Origin: Mycobacterium sp. MBM
GTDB lineage: Bacteria > Actinomycetota > Actinomycetes > Mycobacteriales > Mycobacteriaceae
Reading direction: 5' to 3'
Length of the DNA: 56,768 nt
Assembly (NCBI GenBank): GCA_021648845.1
Contig: JAKJHY010000033.1
Span: 1-56,768, forward strand
In this document: positions 51,390 through 56,768 of the stretch, piece by piece
How positions within the stretch are numbered: the stretch's first letter is position 1
Layout of the letters: each line of letters starts with the position of its first letter
Position numbers and translations under genes: made by a program
Notes under the pieces: generated by a model
Database searches by the model: none
Told to the model about the DNA's origin: nothing
What the model saw: only the letters and a program-made list of their open reading frames with translations

Positions 51390-52690
51390 TTCTTCTGCTC
51401 CTTGTTGGCCATCTGGTTGGCGAGGTTCTCGATGAAGGCGCCGTAACCGACGCCGCCGTGGTCGGACATTACGGCGTCGTAGTCGTATTCCGGCGGCTCG
51501 CCGTTGTTGGGTCGCCACCCGCTGTCGGCGGTGCAGGATTTGAAGCCCTCTTCGGGGAATGCGTACCAGCGCCGGGCGTTCTGTTCGACGATCTTGGCTG
51601 CGTCTTCGTCCGGCACGGAGGCAAGCATCTCTTCGGCGCGCGCCCGGCTCTTGGGCCAGAACGAGTCCGAATGCGGGTAGTCGCACTCCCAGGTGATGTT
51701 GTCGATGCCGATCTGATGGCGCATCGCGACACCCACCTCGTCTTCGATGAAGCAGCCGGTGATGTTGCGGTGGAACAACTCCGACGGTGCGATCGTCGGA
51801 TGGATGTTCTGGTAGTACTTGTGCTTACGCCACACGTAGTCGGCGCGTTCGACGAGGTAGGGCATCCAGCCGATGCCGCCCTCGGAGAACGCGACCTTGA
51901 GGTTGGGATGTTTGTGGAACACGGGGGAGAAGACCAGCTCGATGGCGGCGGCCATCGAGGTGGTGCCCATCAGGGTCACCATCACCGCGAACGGCGCCTC
52001 GGGTGCCGTCGACGGCGGCAGCCCGCCTGAGCCGAAGTGCATGACCGCGGTCATGTTGGTCTCCTCGAGCGCGGACCAGACCGGATCCCAATGCGTGGTG
52101 TGGAAGCTCGGCAGGCCGAGATTCATCGGATTGTCGGGGAGCCCGACGGCCCGACAGCCCTTGGCGGCGTTGCGTTCGATCTCGGCGACCATCAACTGGG
52201 TGTCCCACAGCGGGCTGATCATCATCGGGATGAAGCGGGCAGGGTCGGTCGCGCACCATTCGTCGAGGGAGAAGTCGTTCCAGGCTTGGACACTCAGCAG
52301 AGCAAGATCTTTGTCCGCGCCTTCGAGGAACACCGTTCCACAGAACCGGGGGAACGACGGGAAGCACAACATGGCGTGCACGCCGTCGATGTCCATGTCC
52401 GCGAGGCGAGCCTTCGGGTCATAGCAACCTGGGATCATGTCGTCGTAGCGGACCGGGTCGACGCCGAACTCCTCGGGAGACTTGCCGGCGACCGCGTTCA
52501 GTCCGATGTTCGGGTAGCTGCGCCCCTCGTACACCCACTGATGCATCGGCGGCTTTCCTTCGCGGGGGAACTCCACGATCCGGGGGCCGTCCTCGATGTA
52601 TTTCTTCGGGAGCCGGTCGGTCCAGACATGCGGGGGCTCGATGAGGTGGTCGTCGACGGACAGGAGTTTCATGGACGGTTGCAGCGGCAT
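51386..52690 (-). CDS. Amidohydrolase-2 family metal-dependent hydrolase
   Basis: A 434-residue TIM-barrel enzyme of the amidohydrolase_2 family. Marks: SVDDHLIEPPHVWTDRL at the N-terminus, VMHFGSGG, SEGGIGWMPYLVERADYVWRKH and ITWECDYPHSDSFWP, which carry metal-ligand and acid residues. Family members are decarboxylases or hydrolases of cyclic acids. The ATG at 52690 lies 45 bp from element I. The stop is shared with the cyclase stop as CTAG. Such proteins recur in mycobacterial steroid and polycyclic clusters. Confidence 0.87.
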   Translation of the reverse strand: MPLQPSMKLLSVDDHLIEPPHVWTDRLPKKYIEDGPRIVEFPREGKPPMHQWVYEGRSYPNIGLNAVAGKSPEEFGVDPVRYDDMIPGCYDPKARLADMDIDGVHAMLCFPSFPRFCGTVFLEGADKDLALLSVQAWNDFSLDEWCATDPARFIPMMISPLWDTQLMVAEIERNAAKGCRAVGLPDNPMNLGLPSFHTTHWDPVWSALEETNMTAVMHFGSGGLPPSTAPEAPFAVMVTLMGTTSMAAAIELVFSPVFHKHPNLKVAFSEGGIGWMPYLVERADYVWRKHKYYQNIHPTIAPSELFHRNITGCFIEDEVGVAMRHQIGIDNITWECDYPHSDSFWPKSRARAEEMLASVPDEDAAKIVEQNARRWYAFPEEGFKSCTADSGWRPNNGEPPEYDYDAVMSDHGGVGYGAFIENLANQMANKEQKN

Positions 52691-52735
52691 CGTCGATCCT
52701 TCTCGGTCTCAGCTGATAGGCTGGCTGTCGGCGCA

Positions 52736-52766
52736 GAACAATAGAACAGATTCTGCTTACTTGACT
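52736..52766. promoter_or_regulatory. Regulon element I, two overlapping copies
   Basis: GAACA-N13-TGCTT at 52736-52758 (on the minus strand it ends in TGTTC) and, shifted by 8 bp, GAACA-N13-TGACT at 52744-52766. The 8-bp shift equals the spacing between the triplets of the element, as expected for tandem overlapping sites. It lies in the divergent gap between the amidohydrolase and the 64-residue protein. Confidence 0.55.
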
Positions 52767-52794
52767 ATAGCGTGACCCGACAGGAAGAGCGAGC

Positions 52795-52989
52795 ATGGAC
52801 TCTGGCGACCGTATCCCGCACGATGACTGGGTCGACCAGGACCTCCTGACCCGCGACGAAGCCTCGGAACGGCTCGTGGCCGAGATCGCCGACGTGACGC
52901 GCAAGATCGAGGCGGGCGAGGGCGACGAGCTGATGGAGCGCCGGTTGTCCGGCATGAAGGAAGCGCTGGAGCACTACCGCAATCGGTAA
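52795..52989 (+). CDS. Small charged helical protein
   Basis: A 64-residue protein rich in Asp, Glu and Arg (LTRDEASERLVAEIADVTRKIEAGE, LMERRLSGMKEALEHYRNR), helical and soluble. AGGA lies 10 nt before the ATG at 52795. The promoter faces element I, so it is probably part of the regulon. It converges with the diiron gene, 3 nt between stops. I do not recognise it; it may be an adaptor or a small regulator. Confidence 0.65.
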   Translation: MDSGDRIPHDDWVDQDLLTRDEASERLVAEIADVTRKIEAGEGDELMERRLSGMKEALEHYRNR

Positions 52990-52992
52990 ACT

Positions 52993-53817
52993 TTAAGGCT
53001 GCGTGATCAGGTAGGTCTCGTTCTTCAGACCGGCGGTCAGCTCGCCGACGTCGAAAGGGCGCCCCAGTCGGGCGAAGAGACGGTCACGGTCGACCAGTTC
53101 GAGAATCTCGACGGTCTGCCGGGCGAGCATCTTTCCCACGACCGGATACAGCCTCCGCATCACGGCGCGCTCGGCGCTCATGCACCTCGAGGCGCAGTAT
53201 CCGACGTGGCCGACCTCGTCGGTAAGGATCTCGGTATAGAGCAGATCGATCCGGGCCGCGACGTCAGGCTCGTCGGAGAACAACTCGACTCCCACGCGCC
53301 GGAGTTCATCGAACATCACGCAGCCGGCCATCTCGCCTGCACCGACGAGCGCCACGCGGAGTCGATCTGGGACGAACACGCCGAGCTTGACGAATTGGCG
53401 CATGACGAACGGCGGCGGCATCACCTGGAAGGTCAGGTCGAACATGTCGAGCGTGTACGCGAGGAGGCGGGTGTGATAGTGCTCCTCGAGTTCGATGTAC
53501 ACGCGTTCCAGCGGCAGGTTTCCATCGCTGTTGCGCCCGTAGGTTTCGCCGAGTCCGACCCCAAACCGCTCCGCCTGATTCAACTTCGCGGTGGCTAGGA
53601 GGAACAGCATCTTTCGGTCGAGACCCGGCTCGGGCCGACGCTTGTTCAGATTGCGCAGGAACGTCGATCGGTCCGCGGGATTGCGGGAGGTGACGGGGTT
53701 GGCGACCAGGTCGTCGAAGAAACGTTCTCGATGCTCCAACCATCGATTCAGAAGGTCGGCGTTACCGTCGCGGCGGACGAGGAATTCGCGGTATCCCTCG
53801 ATGGTGTTGGTGCTCAT
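52993..53817 (-). CDS. Ferritin-like diiron protein (AurF-type oxygenase candidate)
   Basis: A 274-residue helical protein with a diiron pattern: Glu83 (QAERFG), Glu112 and His115 (ELEEHYH), Glu162 (GAGEMAG) and Glu201 with His204 (TDEVGHVGY), preceded by Asp200. This E / ExxH / E / ExxH layout is that of four-helix diiron oxygenases, including AurF-like N-oxygenases. The function is inferred from the residues only. Its start overlaps the TetR-3 stop (ATGA), so regulator and enzyme are co-expressed. Confidence 0.8.
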   Translation of the reverse strand: MSTNTIEGYREFLVRRDGNADLLNRWLEHRERFFDDLVANPVTSRNPADRSTFLRNLNKRRPEPGLDRKMLFLLATAKLNQAERFGVGLGETYGRNSDGNLPLERVYIELEEHYHTRLLAYTLDMFDLTFQVMPPPFVMRQFVKLGVFVPDRLRVALVGAGEMAGCVMFDELRRVGVELFSDEPDVAARIDLLYTEILTDEVGHVGYCASRCMSAERAVMRRLYPVVGKMLARQTVEILELVDRDRLFARLGRPFDVGELTAGLKNETYLITQP

Positions 53818-54431
53818 CGCTTCTCCATTCCCTTGACGATCGTTGTCACGTAGCGACTCAACGTCGACATGTCGTGGACACCTGCGGCCAGCAGGGCGTA
53901 GAGGCCGGTCCCGAAGAAGAGCGCCAACTCGGGGGCGTCAGCCTCGGCCGAAACACGTTTCGTCCGTTGAGCTTCGGTGATGACATTGACGATGTACTGC
54001 TGCACGGGGTGCTCGGCGAACCCGTCTTCGATCGGCCGGGAGGACGCAAACTGCATGCTCAGCATGTCCCGGAAAACGTTTGTGCCGATCAGCTTTCGGG
54101 TTTCCAGAATGCGGCGAACCAACACGGTCAGCTTTGCTACCAGGTCGCCGTCCGCGGTGTCCGTCGCCGTGATTTCGGCGACAACCGCAGTCTCCTCGCG
54201 ATGTTGCAATTCGACGAGAACGTGCTCTTTGGTGGGGAAGTGGAAGTAAAACGTGCCGCGCACCACGCCGACGGAGTTCGCGATCGCTGTGACGTCCGCC
54301 CCGGCGAGACCCCGTCGGCCCATTTCGGTTACGGCAGCGTCGAACAGGCGCGCCCTGGTTTCCAGCCGTCGGACCTCGCGGGCGCTCAAGCCCTGCTCGC
54401 CCAGATCGCTCGCGACGGGTGCCACTGCCAT
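53814..54431 (-). CDS. TetR-family regulator (TetR-3)
   Basis: A 205-residue TetR regulator: LFDAAVTEMGRRGLAGADVTAIANSVGVVRGTFYFHFPTKEHVLVEL (about 30-76), a recognition helix of the GTFYFHF type. The start at 54431 faces a 48-bp gap holding two TGAC-N4-GTCA palindromes, its likely autoregulatory operator. It is coupled to the diiron protein. The nine 23-bp elements do not resemble its operator, so it probably runs a separate circuit. Confidence 0.9.
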   Translation of the reverse strand: MAVAPVASDLGEQGLSAREVRRLETRARLFDAAVTEMGRRGLAGADVTAIANSVGVVRGTFYFHFPTKEHVLVELQHREETAVVAEITATDTADGDLVAKLTVLVRRILETRKLIGTNVFRDMLSMQFASSRPIEDGFAEHPVQQYIVNVITEAQRTKRVSAEADAPELALFFGTGLYALLAAGVHDMSTLSRYVTTIVKGMEKR

Positions 54432-54453
54432 GTGCCGACGCTAACGGGGATGC

Positions 54454-54478
54454 TGACTAGTGTCAATGACGGCTGTCA
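54454..54478. promoter_or_regulatory. Double palindromic operator upstream of TetR-3
   Basis: TGAC-TAGT-GTCA (54454-54465) and TGAC-GGCT-GTCA (54467-54478), separated by one base. A larger inverted repeat GCTGACT / AGTCAGC (54452-54484) encloses both. It occupies the whole gap between the TetR-3 start and the FadE stop. Confidence 0.75.
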
Positions 54479-54479
54479 G

Positions 54480-55619
54480 TCAGCTTCGAGGCAGTCCCAG
54501 CACCCGCTGCGCGACGATGTTGCGCTGGACCTGCGCGGTACCGCCATAGATGCCCGCGGCGCGTGACCACACGTAGAGGTCCCACTCCAGGCCCTCGGCC
54601 ACCAGCGGGTCGCTTCCCCGCAGGTCCATCGTGGTGTGGCCGAACGTCTGGTCGGTGCGGGCCATCAGCAGCTTGTCCACCGAGCCCTCAGCGCCCGGGA
54701 GTGCGCCGTTGACGCGGTCGGTGAGTGAACGCTGCACCTTCACCTGCAAGGCTCTGAGCTCGGTATACGCCTCACCGAGCCGGGTTCTTGCCGAGGGGGT
54801 GTCCGCCAAGCGGCCGGACCGCACGTCATCCTCGAGCGCGCGCAGCTGCACGGCGAGACGGCTGATCCAGTTGATATCGCTGGGTCCGCGTTCGTAGGCC
54901 AGTAGCTGGTTCGCGATCGACCAGCCCTGGCCCCGCTCGCCCAGCAGGTTCTCGACGGGTACGTCGACGTCGGTGAAGGTCACCTCCGCGAACTCGCGGT
55001 TGCGCGCGGCGTTCACGATGGGGGCCACCTCGATGCCCGACGTCGACATCGGTACCAGCAGAACCGAGATGCCGGCATGCTTGGCGGCCTCGGGTTCGGT
55101 ACGACACAGCAGGAAGCACCAGTCCGCCACGGCGGCGAAGCTGGTCCAGATCTTGCGACCGTTGATGCGGAACATCGATCGACCGTCGGCCTCGACAACC
55201 TCGGCCCTCGTGGTGAGACTGGCGAGATCCGAGCCCGCCTCGGGCTCGCTGAACCCCTGACACCAGCGCACCGCTCCGGACAGCAGCCCCGGAAGCAGCT
55301 CATTGCGCTGCTGGTCCGAGCCGAACAGGCGCAGCGCATTCGACAGATGGCCCACACCCTCGATCGGCGGGGCGCCCGAACGGCCGAGTTCGTCGTTCAG
55401 GATCGCCTCGTATATGGGCGACAGGCCGTGGCCGCCGTACTCCTCAGGGAACGACAGGCCGATGTAGCCGGCCTCGTACAGCGTGTGGTGCCAGGCGTTG
55501 GCGGCGTCCGCCCGCGCGCCGGGATCGTCGGGGATCACCGCTTCGGCCGCGTGTTCAGCCAGCCAGGTGCGCAGGCGAGCGCGGAACTCGGCTTCCTCGG
55601 GGGTATCGGTGAAATCCAT
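54480..55619 (-). CDS. Acyl-CoA dehydrogenase (FadE-type), subunit 1
   Basis: A 379-residue acyl-CoA dehydrogenase. N-terminal FPEEYGGHGLSPIYEAILNDELGRSG, beta domain QGFSEPEAGSDLASLTTRAEV and INGRKIWTSFAAVADWCFL, and C-terminal GIYGGTAQVQRNIVAQRVLGLPR. It lies 9 nt behind a second, shorter FadE on the same strand. Such pairs form alpha2-beta2 dehydrogenases of steroid and cyclic acyl-CoAs, in which the subunits complete each other's active sites. Confidence 0.9.
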   Translation of the reverse strand: MDFTDTPEEAEFRARLRTWLAEHAAEAVIPDDPGARADAANAWHHTLYEAGYIGLSFPEEYGGHGLSPIYEAILNDELGRSGAPPIEGVGHLSNALRLFGSDQQRNELLPGLLSGAVRWCQGFSEPEAGSDLASLTTRAEVVEADGRSMFRINGRKIWTSFAAVADWCFLLCRTEPEAAKHAGISVLLVPMSTSGIEVAPIVNAARNREFAEVTFTDVDVPVENLLGERGQGWSIANQLLAYERGPSDINWISRLAVQLRALEDDVRSGRLADTPSARTRLGEAYTELRALQVKVQRSLTDRVNGALPGAEGSVDKLLMARTDQTFGHTTMDLRGSDPLVAEGLEWDLYVWSRAAGIYGGTAQVQRNIVAQRVLGLPRS

Positions 55620-55628
55620 GGTCCTCGT

Positions 55629-56675
55629 CTAACTCAGCTCGCGGTCGGTGAGTCGCATGTCCGCAATGGCCGCGTACTGGACACCCTCGTCGCCGAACAG
55701 CCTGCGGTTGAGCAGGGTTCGGCGCAGGCGCAGGTGCGCCGCGTGCTCCCAGGTGATCGAGATGCCGCCGAGCACCTGCATCGCGGTCTCGACCACATCG
55801 CGACCGGAGGCCGACGCGTAGGCCTTCGCTGTCCGTGCGGCAAGCAACGCCTGGTCCGCGGGCAGATGGTCGACAGCCCAGGCGGCGTGCCACACACAGC
55901 TGCGTGCGCCCTCCAAATGCACCAGCGAGTCGGCAAGCAGATGTTGAACGGCCTGGAACGTGCCGATCTTGACGCCGAACTGCACCCGCTCACCCGCGTA
56001 CCGAACGGCATCATCGAGCGCGCCGGCCATGACGCCGACGAGATCGGCCGCCACCGCGGTCAACGCCATCGCCTGCACCGACATCCACCGATCGGCGGAG
56101 ATCGGATCGCCCAGCGGCGTCGCAGAGTCCAGTTCGTCGGCGGCCACCGTGCGCACGCGGCGGGTGAGATCGAGACCGGCATCGGCGATCACCGCGGTGA
56201 GCGCCGCCGACGTCAGGCGCCGGTTGTCACCGTCTCGGACGGCGAACAGCACGCCGGTCGCACCGGCTGTGTCGACGGCGATACCGTTGTCGACGGAATC
56301 GGCGAAATCTGCCAGATCCCCGGCCAGCACGGGCGCCATCCGCAAGGTGCCTTCGGCGACCAGCTCGACTTCTTTGTCGGCACCCGCGGCGTGCAGCAGC
56401 TCGGTGGTCAGCACCGCCTGCCCGAGCACGGGTACCGCCGTCAGGGTGCGCCCCAATTCTTCGAGTGCTACGGCAACCTCGACGCCGCTGGCGTCCAGGC
56501 CGCACGACTCCGGTGCCCGCAGCGCGGGCAGGCCGAGGTCGACGATGCGCTGCCACTGGCCGTCGAGGCGGTCGCCGGAAGCCACGTCATCGGCGTTCTC
56601 GGTCGCCATCGACGTCGCCAGCCGCGCCGTCGTCTCGCGGAGCAGCTCCTGCTCAGCGGTCAACCCGATGTGCAT
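55629..56675 (-). CDS. Acyl-CoA dehydrogenase (FadE-type), subunit 2
   Basis: A 348-residue FadE with weak N-terminal and beta domains but a clear C-terminal helical domain (VRYAGERVQFGVKIGTFQAVQHLLADSLVHLEGAR and VLGGISITWEHAAHLRLRRTLL). It lacks the SEPEAGSD flavin segment, as the second subunit of alpha2-beta2 enzymes often does. MHIGLTAEQELL is a normal FadE start. The IS end lies within about 20 nt upstream of the ATG at 56675, so its native promoter and perhaps its ribosome site have been displaced. Confidence 0.88.
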   Translation of the reverse strand: MHIGLTAEQELLRETTARLATSMATENADDVASGDRLDGQWQRIVDLGLPALRAPESCGLDASGVEVAVALEELGRTLTAVPVLGQAVLTTELLHAAGADKEVELVAEGTLRMAPVLAGDLADFADSVDNGIAVDTAGATGVLFAVRDGDNRRLTSAALTAVIADAGLDLTRRVRTVAADELDSATPLGDPISADRWMSVQAMALTAVAADLVGVMAGALDDAVRYAGERVQFGVKIGTFQAVQHLLADSLVHLEGARSCVWHAAWAVDHLPADQALLAARTAKAYASASGRDVVETAMQVLGGISITWEHAAHLRLRRTLLNRRLFGDEGVQYAAIADMRLTDRELS

Positions 56676-56691
56676 TGTCGCGGCGCCTAGT

Positions 56692-56768
56692 TGTTGTGAC
56701 CTGACACGTTGTTGTCAGGCGGCGAGTCGGCTGATGGGTGGGTGTCCGCCGAGGGCGGAGTGGCCTCG
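56692..56768 (-). mobile_element. Terminal part of an IS3/IS481-type insertion sequence
   Basis: The transposase tail is followed by an inverted repeat CCTGACA-CGTTGT-TGTCAGG (56700-56719) that includes its stop codon, then TGTTGTGACC, which could be the element's terminal TGT end at about 56692. The exact border and the target duplication cannot be set from one end. The element runs out of the window. Confidence 0.6.
56715..56768 (-). CDS. Transposase C-terminus (partial)
   Basis: The last 17 codons read RGHSALGGHPPISRLAA then stop. This matches the conserved end of rve-type (DDE) transposases of the IS3/IS481 group, whose members end with forms like RPHxALGGxPPxxRL. The catalytic domain lies beyond the window. 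It is transcribed toward the FadE gene at 56675, so transposase read-through could drive that operon. Confidence 0.7.
   Translation of the reverse strand, partial: RGHSALGGHPPISRLAA

Noticed and set aside
87..56690. Long open frames opposite or out of frame with the named genes, some over 250 codons
   Set aside because: High GC keeps third-position-shifted frames open. They have Arg/Pro/Gly/His-rich low-complexity translations, no family motifs, and lie inside genes with clear families.
1..56768. CRISPR arrays, rRNA, riboswitches and prophage genes
   Set aside because: No spaced direct repeats of CRISPR type, no rRNA sequence, no recognisable riboswitch core and no phage structural genes were seen.

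Overview
The window is high-GC DNA with short, overlapping gene junctions and frequent GTG and TTG starts. It comes from a mycobacterium, probably an environmental Mycolicibacterium-type species. The best evidence is the block at 1.6-12.2 kb. It holds homologues of M. tuberculosis Rv3783-Rv3777, EchA21 and HisC2 in nearly the same order: galactan export and GlfT1, the proteasome activator Bpa ending in GQYL, a cysteine-desulfurase-like protein, a quinone oxidoreductase, EchA21 and HisC2/Pat. This is family knowledge recalled from memory, not a database search.

Layout. (1) 1-12.2 kb is the conserved mycobacterial core: a hydrolase and a small helical protein, the wzm-glfT1-wzt-bpa operon, a decayed remnant of an Rv3779-like membrane protein, the fold-type-I aminotransferase-like protein, a MarR regulator, three tRNA genes (Ser-TGA, Ser-GCT, Arg-ACG), an Ntn amidase, EchA21, a lipoprotein and HisC2. 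(2) 12.4-13.9 kb is a Tat-exported lipoprotein multicopper oxidase. (3) 13.9-52.9 kb is one large accessory catabolic region of about 40 genes. It has three acyl-CoA ligases, a class III CoA-transferase, two FadE-type dehydrogenases, six crotonase-fold enzymes, six SDRs (one of the mycofactocin type), an aldehyde dehydrogenase, a MaoC hydratase, two LLM flavin enzymes, a P450, an Ltp2-like thiolase-fold protein with a DUF35 partner, a fused 2-oxoacid dehydrogenase E1 with a free-standing lipoyl carrier, an NMO/IpdC-like flavoprotein, three SnoaL-like proteins, a DUF427-TesB thioesterase, an amidohydrolase, an SMP-30 lactonase, an adenylate cyclase and two TetR regulators. (4) 53-56.7 kb is a third TetR with a diiron protein, then a FadE pair. 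(5) The last 77 bases are the end of an IS3/IS481-type insertion sequence lying just upstream of the FadE pair.

How it works together. The gene set fits stepwise degradation of a hydrophobic, probably cyclic or branched alcohol or acid such as a steroid or terpenoid. The steps would be hydroxylation (P450), alcohol and aldehyde oxidation (mycofactocin SDR, ALDH), CoA activation, several beta-oxidation rounds, retro-aldol cleavage (Ltp2-like/DUF35) and oxidation of a 2-oxoacid by the E1/lipoyl pair. The true substrate cannot be read from the sequence.

The most interesting observation is regulatory. Nine intergenic promoter regions between 16.0 and 52.8 kb, serving almost every operon of the catabolic region, carry a 23-bp partly symmetric element. 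Its form is GAACA-N13-TGTTC or a close variant, with ACA at positions 3-5 and TGT at 19-21 in all nine core copies and usually a third triplet midway. It looks like the operator of one regulon, and I do not recognise it as the KstR or KstR2 box.
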